A stretch of 64,000 nucleotides of DNA from Episyrphus balteatus (GCF_945859705.1 NC_079136.1:80662867-80726866), one strand, 5' to 3'; positions 23,095 through 34,911 are shown, counted from the first letter of the stretch. The notes: a model not told the origin generated them from the letters alone. A program made the numbers and translations.

Positions 23095-24330
23095 TTTGGA
23101 AATGCATCTGGAAATGCCCCACGTGGGTCATTTGGAAATGCCCCACGTGGGTCATTTGGAAATGCCCTACGTGGGGCATCTGGAAATGCCCCACGTGGGT
23201 CATTTGGAAATGCCCCACGTGGGTCATTTGGAAATGCCCCACGTGGGTCATTTGGAAATGCCCCACGTGGGTCATTTGGAAATGCCCTACGTTAGGCATC
23301 TGGAAATGCCCCACGTGGGTCATTTGGAAATGCCCCACGTGGGTCATTTGGAAATGCCCCACGTGGGTCATTTGGAAATGCCCTACGTGGGGCATCTGGA
23401 AATGCCCCACGTGGGTCATTTGGAAATGCCCTACGTGGGGCATCTGGAAATGCCCCACGTGGGTCATTTGGAGATGCCCCACGTGGGTCATTTGAAAATG
23501 CCAAACGTGGGTCATTTGAAAATGCCCCACGTGGGTCATTTGGAAATGCCCCACGTGGGTCATTTGGAAATGCCCTACGTGGGGCATCTGGAAATGCCCC
23601 ACGTGGGGCATTCCAAATGACCCACGTGGGGCATTTCCAGATGCCCCACGTAGGGCATTTCCAAATGACCCACGTGGGGCATTTCCAAATGACCCACGTG
23701 GGGCATTTCCAGATGCCCCACGTAGGGCATTTCCAAATGACCCACGTGGCGCATTTCCAAATGACCCACGTGGGGCATTTCCAGATGCCCCACGTAGGGC
23801 ATTTCCAAATGACCCTCGTAGGGCATTTCCAAATGACCCACGTGGGGCATTTCCAAATGACCCACGTGGGGCATTTCCAGATGCCCCACGTAGGGCATTT
23901 CCAAATGACCCACGTGGGGCATTTCCAAATGACCCACGTGGGGCATTTCCAGATGCCCCACGTAGGGCATTTCCAAATGACCCACGTGGGGCATTTCCAA
24001 ATGACCCACGTATGGCATTTCCAGATGCCCTACGTGGGGCATTTGGAAATGACCCACGTGGGGCATTTTCAAATGACCCACGTGGGGCATTTCCAAATGC
24101 ATTTCCAAATGCCCCACGTGGGTCATTTGGAAATGCCCCACGTGGGTCATTTGGAAATGCCCCACGTGGGTCATTTGGAAATGACCTACGTGGGGCATCT
24201 GGAAATGCCCCATGTGGGTCATTTGGAAATGCCCCACATGGGTCAAAATTTTCAAATGACCCACGTGGGGCATTTCCAAATGACCCACGTGGGGCATTTC
24301 CAAATGACCCACGTGGGGCATTTGGAAATG
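23095..24330. repeat. 24-bp minisatellite, right block with orientation switches (about 51 units)
   Basis: Same unit as at 14116-18300. It runs in the plus orientation from 23095 to about 23610, then flips (GGGGCATTTCCAAATGACCC) to about 24040-24100. It is plus again to about 24245 and minus from the junction AAAATTTTC near 24250 to about 24320. Some inversion points lie at the palindromic GGGGCAT. The long frames across it (for example 23024-24349) are repeat artefacts. The block ends abruptly at GGAAATGCC and joins the LTR-like sequence at 24331. Confidence 0.93.
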
Positions 24331-24798
24331 CCGCAAAAAGTCGGAACAATTAGTTAAAATTGAACCTGGCACCATAACCAAGTTGCTATTCAACTTTAGT
24401 AGCGGCGGGAGAGCTACTTTTTTATTGTTCGAAGGTTGACGATCCCGATTTTCAGTGGAAATTTCACCTCTACTTACATATATGTATATTTTTGCTTAGA
24501 CTAAATGTGAATCGTAAAAACTAAACAATAATTCTGGTATAAAATTACACATTATAATTAATATTAAATATATATATGTTGTTGCAGCTGTTGATGGTGT
24601 GGTGATGGTTGGTAGGTACGCTTATAGTCCGTGGTACGGTTGCTTGGATTTCATAGTCTGGGCGTACAGTTCCAAAATTCGATTTCGGTAATGAAGTTGA
24701 TGGTAGTGGACTGAGTTTATAGTCCGGGCGGTATGGTTGACTGGTGTGTATAGTCCGGGGGTGGGGGTTATGGAGAGAATATGTAACGCTTCGTTACA
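24331..24798 (-). mobile_element. Truncated LTR-like repeat (copy 1, minus)
   Basis: On the minus strand this begins with the inverted-repeat motif TGTAACGAAGCGTTACA at 24798. It then follows the same path as 59395-59808: CTCCATAACC, GGACTATACACACCAGT, a TGGTGATGG-type stretch (complement), the AATTATTGTTTAGTTTTTAC region, CTACTAAAGTTGAATAGCAA and GACTTTTTG. At 24331 the match stops and the 24-bp satellite begins, so the 3' part is missing. TG at the start and terminator-proximal AATAAA in the other copy suggest an LTR. The retrotransposon family is not determined and no internal coding region is seen. Confidence 0.6.
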
Positions 24799-25079
24799 AG
24801 CTTATTCTGGAACATTTTTCCCGAGCAACATTTGTTATTCCTTAGAGACACTACTAGTATAGATACTATACTACGCTGAAAACCCTATTATCCATACCAT
24901 GGTTTTTGCTTGGTATTCTCTGAAACACATTTTGTATAAATTTATACCATGGTAAATTTATACAGTGGTAAATTTTCTTTCGATAAATTACAATTTTGAA
25001 AATAAAAATAAATTATTTCTTTTAAAAGACTTATCTCTTATAATAAGAGGCAATATGGGCCCTCAATCTTTTGCTGCCT
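24799..25079. other. Short AT-rich spacer
   Basis: Contains a palindromic stretch AAATTTATACCATGGTAAAT (about 24937-24956) and no gene. Confidence 0.4.
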
Positions 25080-25690
25080 CGAGGAATCCAGACTTTTAAA
25101 TCTGATGACTTGTATCTTCTTCTCCAATCACCATCAATGCTCTACGGAACCAAAAATCACGCGAAGAAACTTTCTCTTGAAAAAATTCAAGATTTTTTCA
25201 TCGTTAAGGTCCATGCCTCTGCACCATATAGCAGCAGGATTGCAATGATGAGGGTCTTTTTTAGAGACACCTTAGTCGCTCAAGATAATGTTTAGCTGGT
25301 CAATTGTTTCTCAAAATACAGTTGCAGCAGTTGGTGGGAGTAATTCTTCGTTTGATTTTAGCCCTGGTGTTTATAGCGGAGCATAGGTAAACGAACTACC
25401 TTAAATGTATGGTTGTCCGTGACCCTAACCATGGTGACGTTTTGTCCAATACTTCTTTGTCCTTTTTTGAGGACAGCAACTTGGTTTTGCGGCCCTCATT
25501 GACCTTTAAACCCATATTTGCCACATTGCTCTTTTCAACTCGTTTCTTAAGATACTGTCCTACGCGCCTTTAAAATCTATGAAAATGTAGTTTCTGGGTT
25601 TTTCCAAGATCTGACGTAATGTGAAGATTGTTGATGAAGGGCTTCAGACGTTGGCATATGCAGCGAAATTGTCTGATCTAAAAGCCCCTT
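25080..25690 (-). pseudogene. Decayed LINE reverse-transcriptase relic
   Basis: Minus-strand translation across several frames gives family-typical pieces in the right order: ANMGLKVNEG followed by KTKLLSS (about 25440-25540), a variable region, and LLYGAEAWTLT (about 25205-25240). These are hallmarks of the C-terminal half of RTE/Jockey-like reverse transcriptases. Many frameshifts and stops show it is long dead. The nucleotide sequence around 25100-25235 is clearly related to 58005-58150, so both are copies of one family. The plus-strand frame at 25071-25295 is a shadow. Confidence 0.7.
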
Positions 25691-27716
25691 GTTGCGTTCG
25701 AAATTATTTTCCAATATTTTTTTTACTAGAAAAATATTTTATACATACATACATAATATATCAATTTGTGAAATTTATCACTATTTAAATTCACTTAAAC
25801 TTTCATAATAAAAATGTTCATTAAAAAACTAATTCGAATACAAAAAATTCAATTCAGTTGTAGATAGGTAGGTGGTATAGATATAAACAGTATAAATGCA
25901 TTCTTCGTCCTTCCGCTTTTGTTATTTAATAAACGTACTCTCATATTCCAAGCACATTTTAACCATGGTGGTGACATTCAGTCCGGAAGTCTGTTTTACC
26001 CGTATACGTGAATGAGTATATTTAAATTAAATTATTCCGATACTCCGGATTTACTGATGCGGAAAATTGAGTGATGTACATCCTGAAACCGCATTAAAGA
26101 ATTCCTGTTTCACCCAGTTTCTCGTCAATCTACTCTACACAACTCTATTGGGAAACCATATTCATATATTGCTGCATTGCTTTAATACCATATAATACAC
26201 CAAAAAAAAACAAAATAGAGCATACCTACATTTTTGCATGTACGAATACTTACCTATGGTTACTCATATTAAGTATGTTAACAAAAATAAAAACAAAAAT
26301 AAACTTATTTTATGATATGTGGGAAATTTTTGCACTTTGGTATTTATTTTGATTGATTTTCTAGCTATTTGTCATTTAAATTTATGGGATCGAATAATTT
26401 ACATAAATGTGTTTAGGTGAAATCGAACGAAAAAAAAATTAAATAAAATGCCTTATATTTTTTTCAAAAACTCTATAGTGTGACCCAGATAGCGCCCTCT
26501 TTTGGATCTATAGGTACATAAATGCTTTTAAATGGAATATAATTCAATTTTAAATAAATTCTACGAAATAAGTTAGTTGTTTGAAGCTATTAACGCAATA
26601 GCCATTATTGCTTTTAAAAATTTCAGCCTCATTTCAAGTAGCGGTAAGCAAAAGCCCAAAATTTGAAGCAAAGTAAAGGAAATCCAATTTAAGCGGAACT
26701 AACTTACACTCTGCAATTTCCGATACGTCGTTATTATCATACCCAAAGCGGATGTACTCCTATGTTATGTGTCGAACAAGCAACAACAAAGTTAAGCATA
26801 GTTATCTACGTCTCCTTTAAATCGATTTGCTATAGGCTTCATCGTATTTCACAAGAATCGAGAATTTCACTGAGAAAGCACAAGAACTATTAAACACGAG
26901 GGTGTTGTTATTTCCAGATCAACCAGTTGTAAGCCACGAAGTGGTAACATGTGCCAGCATAAAACTCCAGGAAAACTCTCTTACTACGTCCAACTACTAT
27001 GACGACGAAAACGAGTCCAGTTTTACCATGTTATCTAGTGAAGTTAGCAATTGGAGTTTTCTAAGGCTTAGCTGCAGAGGAGTTTGTATTTTTTTTTTAT
27101 ATTTAAGAACCTATGAATGGCAACCACACAACACAAAAGGCAGATTATATCGTTGAAGCTGGAAATGGAACATGGGAAAGTCGATACCTATGATACATAC
27201 CCACACTGATAATGCCTTTAAATTAACTATGAAAGGATTTTCCATGGAAACTCAAACTGCTGGTGGGTAATAATTTCAGAAAATTAAAGAATAAAACTAA
27301 TTTCACCCACTTAGTGGTCTTAGTTTTCATTATCCTTTGAAAAAATAAAATGCAAGACTATAGGTCGCACGTACTTACTCTTGCATAAGATAGATTTTAA
27401 TAAAAACCGTTATTTGTTTTTATTAAATCCATTTTTTCCCATAATCTTTAAAGCATTTAAAAAAAATTCTTCGTAGTATGTCTTTTGTGAAAAGTAAGTT
27501 TTTTCGAAGTTTGTTTAATTGCTGATTTTTGCTTCTAAAAGAATAATTTCAAAAATTTCCTCGAATTGATCTTTTCCATTAATGATGTAGCTCCGTATTA
27601 AGACAGGCAAACGAAATTGCTTGAGATATTTTCTTTTTAATAATCTCTATCAGCGTCATTTCATTTTTGATTGCTACTTATCAACGATTTTATAACGAAT
27701 GTATAACTTAACTCTA
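25691..27716. other. Mostly unassigned stretch
   Basis: A richer, less homopolymeric segment at about 26580-27280 contains an open frame (26902-27156) that runs past an acceptor-like TTATTTCCAG at about 26918. Its product is unrecognised and low in confidence. At 27346-27390 lies a copy of the dispersed motif GGTCGCACGTACTTACTCTT. Nothing else is supported. Confidence 0.35.
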
Positions 27717-28199
27717 AGGCCGTGTGTGAATACTATTGAGGTGAAAAGATACATTTCAGCATTCGAAAATGTAGCCTGCTCTGGGAGCCGGTTAAATTTT
27801 TATCTTCAGAGGGAGGACACATTTTTGACAGAAGAAGTTTTTTTTAATAAATAATCAAAAACTAAGAATTAAATATGCATATTTCCCATATATGGGAATT
27901 GAGTGTAGATGCATCAAGAGAAAAATAATATTTTTTAATATATGTACTTCACTTTCTTGATGATGAAATAAATTGGAAGTGCATGAAAATCGACAATGAA
28001 ATTCACAGAACAACGCGTGTTGGAAGTTTGTCACTATTAATTCTTTTGCTTTGCAGCGTAAACAAATTATTTAGCCACATTAAAAATATATCCCAATTTA
28101 CACAGCTAAATTTTTGACAACTGAAAATTTATCTTTTCACCTCAATAGTATAAAAAATGTATCCTCAGCTATAATATTTAACCCAATTCACACAAGGCC
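27717..28199. mobile_element. TIR element with AGGCCGTGTGTGAAT ends
   Basis: The left end AGGCCGTGTGTGAAT (from 27717) pairs with the right end ATTCACACAAGGCC (to 28199). A second inner pair, ACTATTGAGGTGAAAAGATA near 27732 and its complement near 28130-28151, supports a long imperfect inverted repeat. TA borders both sides (27715-27716 and 28200-28201). The interior is AT-rich and non-coding. Confidence 0.6.
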
Positions 28200-28201
28200 T
28201 A

Positions 28202-29024
28202 AAATGTCAAAAATGTTGGGTTTCCCAATACATTGAATATAAGTATCACAAATATTTGAGAATCATTCAGATATTTTTATTAAGGTCTTATATTTCAGTT
28301 AAGTACATAAATTCGTAAAATAACTTTTTCAAAATTAATTATCAGGCAATGAGCATGTATTATGGTAGTGCATATTTTCAAAAATTGAAATTTTTAACTG
28401 AGAACCTTAATTTTTTTTGTTCCTTGGCATCTGAAAACATTACCCTTTTTTTACGACCACGTTAACAAGTTGATTACATTTAACAGTTCAAAATTATAAA
28501 AAATATATTCGGTCAAATATACGATTTTAACTAAAAAATATGTAGGTAGACCATAAAGAAGGTGAAGTTAAAAAGAAATATTTTTTGAAACCTACTGATG
28601 TCTCACACTTCTTTACCATAACAACACTTCATCTTCCCTTAAAACTAACGTCCATGAAAATGTTCAAAAGGCTTGGTTTATCTTCACACTTTTTGTTCCT
28701 CAATTCAGTTTTTTGAAAGGGTAATAAAAACTTCATTCAAAACTGTCAATGATACAGCTGAAAGTTGAGTTAAGTTTAATAAAACTCACTAAAAACGAGC
28801 ATTTTACTGCAAGTGAGTTTCTACCTTTTCTATTATTTTTGTTTTATATTCACTGTTGGCCAAATAATAATGTTATATTATATGAATTTTAAATTTTCAA
28901 TATTATTTATTAAAATTTAGAATTTTAAGACTAGGTATGTGAAACTATTGCCGCAAAAATAACCAGCCGAGAAAATCTAAAAATCGTTATGGAGATTAAT
29001 TTTCACTTTGTTTCATGTTAATGT
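28202..29024. other. AT-rich spacer, nothing recognised
   Basis: No reading frame, repeat pairing or RNA gene of note. Confidence 0.4.
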
Positions 29025-29028
29025 TATA

Positions 29029-30124
29029 GTCCAAGATCCCAGGGCCGCCAGACATTACTTATTTTCTCAAGAAAAAAATGTATGGAATTACGTAGTGCTA
29101 GGACATACTATTAGTGAATGGATACTGGCTATCTTGTGCAGACGGCCATTTTACCACTAACAGGTGCTAAAGGTACGAAAAATACGTTGTTGGATTTCTT
29201 ATTTTCTCAAGGCTGATTTTTATATATGATACTCAGGGAACTAATACATTAATTTTTGTAAGTTATACAATTTTGTTCTTGTCTGAGTGCAACCTACACG
29301 CCTAGGTTGTTGTTATATCTAATGCAAATTACCCTGTACTAGAACATTTTTCCTATATTAAAAAATTGCAACCTTTTTGAAGTTTTTTTCCTACAGATCA
29401 AAAACGGACTGTCAAATCGAAAAACCGTCAATGTAATAATTGAAGGTAATAAAAAGATCTACAACTTTTACTTCAAGTTAATTTTCAAAAAAGCTCAAAT
29501 AAATGAGATATGACGAAAATATGGTTTCAAAAAAAAACCACCCTAACTCTTAAACCGAAGGTATAATCGAAAAAAGTAATTTAACATATATTTTAGTAAA
29601 TTAAATTATCTTCAAGTTTGCAATACATTTTTTTTCTGTAGATTCAAAAATACATGAGTTATGTGAAAAATTGAAATTAAATAAAAAAAAAAACAAAATG
29701 GCGGCCAAATGACTCTAGATGCATTTGTTCAAAATGTGGTTTTCGACTCGTGTCTTGATACTCTTTCGAGTCCTGAAGTCAAAATGTGTTATAAATTTTT
29801 TCCCAGACCTCCATATAACAAAATCTAACTTTCCCGTATACTAAAATGCGTGTCTGGCAAGGTGTTAGGCCCATCCGACGGGTCTGGCAGCTTACAAAAA
29901 TTAATGTATTAGTTCCCTGAGTATCATATATAAAAATCAGCCTTGAGAAAATAAAAAATCTAACAACGTATTATTCGTACCTTTAGCACCTGTTAGTGGT
30001 AAAATGGCCGTCGGCACAAGATAGCCAGTATCCATTCACTAATAGTATGTCCTAGCACTACGTAATTCCATACATTTTTTTCTTGAGAAAATAAGTAATG
30101 TCTGGCGGCCCTGGGATATTGGAC
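29029..30124. mobile_element. TIR element with about 240-bp arms (copy 1)
   Basis: The left arm begins GTCCAAGATCCCAGGGCCGC and continues through CATTACTTATTTTCTCAAG and TACTGGCTATCTTGTGC. The right arm, read in complement from 30124, repeats this with few changes over about 240 bases. TATA flanks both sides (29025-29028 and 30125-30128), consistent with a TA or TATA duplication. The unique middle is non-coding. A second, 5'-truncated copy is at 46923-47783. Confidence 0.8.
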
Positions 30125-30128
30125 TATA

Positions 30129-30583
30129 AGTATCGCACCTGCTGCTGCGCAGTGACTTACCGGTTGAATGCTTGATAGGCGATCGTAAAAGTTAATAGGG
30201 GCTTATGAATTGTTTTAGCTTATTCTTTGAGCTAATGAAACATTTAAAAGGCGGCAGTAAGGTAATAATTAAACAAAGTTATGACTGCGGTGTTGTTCTT
30301 GAAATGTCTTCAGATTTACGAAAGCATACAAAAAGTTTATGATGTTCCTAACAATAAAACTAAAGGGTATTTAATTAAACAGAAAACGGGATATAAATAT
30401 TTGAAATGGAAATCCTTATTTTCTATTATTCGAGAAAATAAAAAAAACTGATGTCACAGGTTCAACTCCAAGCATTTTACTTAGAATTTAAAAAAGCAAA
30501 AGATTTTATAATCTGCATGTGGGCGATAAAACCTTTTGAAATAAAATTGTAAGTCCCTTCTCTTCTTGCAAATAACACACACA
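30129..30583. other. Spacer, nothing recognised
   Basis: AT-rich. It ends in a short (AC)n run that supplies the hAT target site. Confidence 0.4.
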
Positions 30584-30916
30584 CAGGGCCGTCTTTAACT
30601 AGCTTGGGGCCCTTGGGCACACAAGAATTTGGGCCCCTTTTGGAAAATAAAACAAGTACAATGTTTGGCTAAAAGGCAAAGGGTTGCCAATATATCGTTC
30701 CATATAAAGTACCTAGTGTCTTTATTATTAGTAGGGGGTGCCAATAATACGTCTATTTGGAAATCAATCGTTGTCACTGCCAAGAATTGTACTTTTTATA
30801 CTGCCAATAATTATATCCTGTATCCGTTATACGTTTCAGTTTGAAAAATTGGAAAAAAGAGCTCAAACGGGTTGATAGATAGATTTGCTAAAAACTCGGC
30901 ACAGACGATTTATACA

Positions 30917-31270
30917 CCCAGAGAAAAAACGTATAGTAATTTTTAATACTTTCTACATTGAATCAATGGTGAAAAACATATTCATTAATTTTCTTTAAAT
31001 CGTCCTACATATGCTTAACTTACAATTTGTCACATCAATTTTTATAAGTGAGATGGCACAGTGGTAAGGCACAAGCTTGTCAACCCAGGTGTAGCAGATT
31101 CGATCCCCAGCGGATGCCAGATTTACTTTTTTTTTTTTATGTGTGAACAACTTAGATTTTAAGTGTGCTACTTTGATTCAATCATTTTCCACTTTAAGCT
31201 AAAAATGTAGTGATTTTACATTGATTCAAAGTGGTTACAATGATTTTACCTTGTTTTTTTTTTGGCTCAG
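30917..31270. mobile_element. Small MITE with CAC(C/T)(C/G)AG + A-run ends, nested in the hAT element
   Basis: The left end CACCCAGAGAAAAAAC (about 30917) pairs with the right end TTTTTTGGCTCAGTG (to about 31270), each bordered by TA. Inside are a tRNA-like sequence and a second weak inverted pair around TTGAATCAAT / GATTCAATCA. It is non-coding. The boundaries are approximate to a few bases. Confidence 0.5.
31046..31116 (+). other. tRNA-like (pol III box A/B) sequence
   Basis: TGGCACAGTGGTAAGG resembles a box A, and GATTCGATCCCCA about 40 bases later resembles a box B / T-arm. An anticodon-loop-like CTTGTCAAC lies between. The stems pair poorly, so this is not a functional tRNA; it is more likely a tRNA-derived (SINE-like) or relic sequence carried by the MITE. 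An A/T-rich tail follows. Confidence 0.45.
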
Positions 31271-31292
31271 TGTACGTGATTTCCAAGAACCG

Positions 31293-31661
31293 TATTTTAT
31301 TTTATATTATTTTATTTTATTTTATTTTATTTATTTTATTTTATTTTATTTTATTTTATTTTATTTTATTTTATTTTATTTTATTTTATTTTATTTTATT
31401 TTATTTTATTTTATTTTATTTTATTTTATTTTATTTTATTTTATTTATTTTATTTTATTTTATTTTATTTCATTTTATTTTATTTTATTTTATTTTATTT
31501 TATTTTATTTTATTTTATTTTATTTATTTTATTTCATTTTATTTTATTTTATTTTATTTTATTTTATTTTATTTTATTTTATTTTATTTTATTTTATTTT
31601 ATTTTATTTTATTTTATTTTATTTTATTTTATTTTATTTTATTTTATTTTATTTTATTTTA
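31293..31661 (+). repeat. (TTTTA)n microsatellite, about 370 bp
   Basis: An almost uninterrupted TTTTA pentanucleotide array with occasional TTTA shortening and two T-to-C changes. The FYFILFYFI frames are artefacts of the repeat. Confidence 0.97.
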
Positions 31662-32655
31662 ATGTCTCCTTTTTAAAGGATATCTGCAATATAAAGTTTT
31701 CGAGAAATTGCAATTTTCTCAAATACGGCTAACGATTTTGCTTTGAAAAAAAAAACAGGCTATGCTGCAAATAAGGCCGCACTTTTGAAATAAGAAGAGT
31801 ATTTTTTGGACCGTTATTAACGGTACCTACTTGCCATAGAACCCATTTCTTAACGTAAACGACACAACCGATTTTAATGAAAATTTTGACATAAAAAGGT
31901 TTATACTGATATTAAAATTAAGAAAACTTAAAAAAAAATATTTGCAATACAATTTTTTAAAATTATTTAATAAATTTTATGTGTCAATCTTTAAATACGA
32001 GAGCAATTCGCAATTCAAATTAAAAAAGTTTGCGGGTGCCAACCATTGATTGTACCATGGCGTTTTCCATTGTACCAAAACATTGAAGTACCGTCGACGA
32101 GCCGGCAATAGTTTTTTCTTAAACGTTTTCCAACGGAAAAAGTATTGATGTTTTTTTGCCGACGAATTGATTCTATTTTCGTCTTTCAATACGAATCTAC
32201 ACATATTTTTACACTGATTTTAACACGCACTACAGTTTTGCAAACTTCAAACGAAATTATTATTTAAGGAAAAAGATAATGAAAGAGAATTCGTTGTTTT
32301 TATTAATAAATAATAAATAATCTTACCTACAGTAGAAAAAAAAAAGATATTTTTCTTGTTTTTTGAAAATATTATTGTCTTATTTTTTGGAAAATTGAAT
32401 TTGGGTTTGGTCGTCACATAATTTGTTTTCATTTTGAAAACATATATTAACCGTATAGGTGTAGAAAAAACTTTATTTGATTGTTTGGTTGCCATATAAA
32501 AACTAAAATTTTTTTGGCAGATGGTCTGCCCGACAAAAATGTTTTTTTGAATAAATGTGTGAGAGAAATTTTCGTTCCTTCGGGGCCCCCTGAGAATGAG
32601 GGCCCTGGGCACGGGCCCCGTGTGCCCTTATGGTAAAGACGGCATTGCACACACA

Positions 32656-33799
32656 AATGAATGCAGATAAATGATATATTTTAAGTTTTTTTATAAGTCT
32701 TAAAAATTAGTCTAGTTTTTGACTTATATTCGTTAGGAAATTTCCATATCCACCTAATTTCTGCACATTTAAATTAGAAAAAGTTCTGGAATAAATAATC
32801 CACGATAGGTATTTTCAAGCGATTTTTTTTTTCAACTTCGAAGATGATTCGTGATAGCAAAGTTCTGGGAAACTTTTTCTTGCGATAAGGCTTATTGTTT
32901 TCTATATCAGTACAAACTTGCTATGGATAGTCCCATACCGATATCTACCAATCAGGCATGGAAAATTCGATACAATTGTATCGAATTCGATACAAATGGG
33001 TTTGCTCGAGTACAAAAATACAATTTGTCTAAATTCGATACAATTTTTTAATGTGTGTATTAAAAGTTCTTATGCAATCTAAGATTTCAAAAAAAGAGGA
33101 AATTGAAAGTATTAAAAAACGACAGTTCTATTTGTTATAGTTTTAATTTAGTTTCAGAATTTTTGAATCAAAATAAATGTTACAATTTGAGTGTAGTGAC
33201 TTTTTTTTGAATCAGCAATTATTGTAAATGCTGTTCAAATTAGAGACTAAAAAAGTCGAAATGCAAAACATTGAATTCATTCTGTTATAAATTCAGAAAA
33301 AAGAATGAACACAATTTTCAAAGTAAAGCATTAAGTCCGAAGACCTGCAGACTTTTATATGGAAAAGGCATGTAGATTAATGTAAATTACGTTTCCTGAA
33401 AATCAAAGAAAACACGTTCTGTTGTGGCAATTACCGAGTTGTGGTAATTGCCGACTATTCAAGTTTGTAAAGTTAATTTAAAGTTCAAAACTAAGCCGTT
33501 ATCTAAAAACCAAAGTTTCACTTTTATTTTTTGGTCCCCAAGATTTTTGCATTTTTTTTTAATTTTATTTTAATACTTGTAGATATAGTCTTCTGTGAAT
33601 ATGTAATTTTTCTCATATTCCAAAATTAAATAAAAATTACTCTTTTATGCAGAAAATAATGAAATGTATATGCAAAATTTAGAAGTTTTTGCAAATAAAA
33701 CATTTTAAATAAAATTTTATAATAGCTTCTCATGTGGAAAATATATTTCAGTACAATTGTATCCATTTCAGTACAATACAAATTAAATTTTCAGTACTA
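32656..33799. other. AT-rich spacer without recognised gene
   Basis: Contains a locally repeated TTCGATACAA / ATACAATTGTATC-like motif (about 32964-33050 and 33755-33785), which is low-complexity. No gene is seen. Confidence 0.35.
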
Positions 33800-33801
33800 T
33801 A

Positions 33802-34909
33802 GTCCGGTCAATTTAGACATCCGAGGTTACATTAATTCCCAGCAAGCTGAAAATTGGTAGGATTGTTGGAAACACCATCCTAAATTAAATCTAAAAAGTC
33901 CTCATCGATCCGAGGCCTGGAAAAAAATTTACGGGGGGTCAAAGGTCACAAAAACTGGTTTTTCACGATTTTCAGCAAAACGGTATGTCTTTTAAAAAAA
34001 ATTTTATTGCAAGAATTGTAGACCAGATTATTATATATAAAAAGTGTCATGACACTTTTTTCCTAAGACCCACCGTTTCTTAGGTATAACGATTCAAAAA
34101 GTTGAAGTTGAGTTGTAATCTTCATAATCAGGCCTATTCTGTAAAAAAAACTCCTAACTGAAAAGTTCCTGAAATTTCATTATTTTTTTAGCTTGAATTT
34201 CGTTCTTGAATGGTTAGGAATATGGGAAAGCAAAAAAAATGGAAATTTTCGCCATTTTTCCGATTGCGGCCCTTCTCGCGAAACCATTTCCCTGGGAATT
34301 TTTGTTTAAAATATGTCTGAATATATACAGGGTGTGCAATAGAGAATGGACAACCCTAAAACGGCTGATAGCTACACTTATGACTGTTCTGAAAACAGAT
34401 AGAAAAAAGTTCTATCGCAACCAGTTCATAAAATAGTGGCTTTTTTTCGTTCAGTGTATTTTAAATTTTATCATCTTATGTTTTTTGTTCACTACAACCA
34501 CGAATGAATGAATTTTATTTATTTCTTTTTTTATCATTTTCTACAATAATTGTATGAGTACATAAATGCTTTAAAAACTGCATAGCTATTGTACATTTCC
34601 GTAAAAAAAATTTTTGAAATCTGTTTTTTGATGCAAAATGTAAAAAAAGTATTTTATGAAAAATTTTAAACACCTGTGGTATAAAATAAATCTATGGAAA
34701 CCTAAGTGGCCAACTTTCTTAAAAATATTCTGGTCTAAGGGGAATATTTTTAAGAATTTTTGTGACCTTTGACCCCCCGTAAATTTTTTTCCAGGCCTCG
34801 GATCGATGAGATTTCATTTATGACGGTGTTTCCAACAATCCTACCAATTTTCAGCTTGCTGGGAATTAATGTAACCTAACCTCCTTATTTTAGTCTAATT
34901 TGACCGGAC
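33802..34909. mobile_element. TIR element with GTCCGGTCAA ends (copy 1)
   Basis: The ends GTCCGGTCAA (33802) and TTGACCGGAC (to 34909) are flanked by TA on each side. The arms stay complementary for about 150 bases, including CATTAATTCCCAGCAAGCTG, TTGGTAGGATTGTTGGAAAC, GATCCGAGGCCTGG and GGGGGTCAAAGGTCAC. The interior includes CAGGGTGTGCAATAGAGAAT at 34330, possibly from another element. The left portion has a second copy in inverted orientation at 46022-46396. It is non-coding; the frame at 34239-34436 is not supported. Confidence 0.78.
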
Positions 34910-34911
34910 TA

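Larger units (their letters stand above)
30584..32647. mobile_element. hAT-like element with 8-bp target duplication
   Basis: The left end CAGGGCCGTCTTTAACTAGC (30584) and right end, read in complement, CAATGCCGTCTTTACCATAA (from 32647) are TIRs followed by GGGCCC-rich subterminal sequence on both sides. The 8-bp flanks are identical: CACACACA at 30576-30583 and at 32648-32655. These features define a hAT insertion. No transposase frame remains. It contains a smaller TA-flanked MITE with a tRNA-like sequence and a long (TTTTA)n tract. Because the target lies in an AC repeat, the exact duplication could be slippage, but the TIR evidence stands on its own. Confidence 0.82.

Noticed and set aside
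26902..27156. 84-codon plus-strand frame
   Set aside because: Composition is plausible at first, but it lacks a donor, recognisable domain or promoter; left as unassigned.
31046..31116. Functional tRNA gene
   Set aside because: Box motifs are present but acceptor and anticodon stems do not pair.
31221..31676. Open frames FYFILFYFI over the pentanucleotide repeat
   Set aside because: Pure (TTTTA)n translation.
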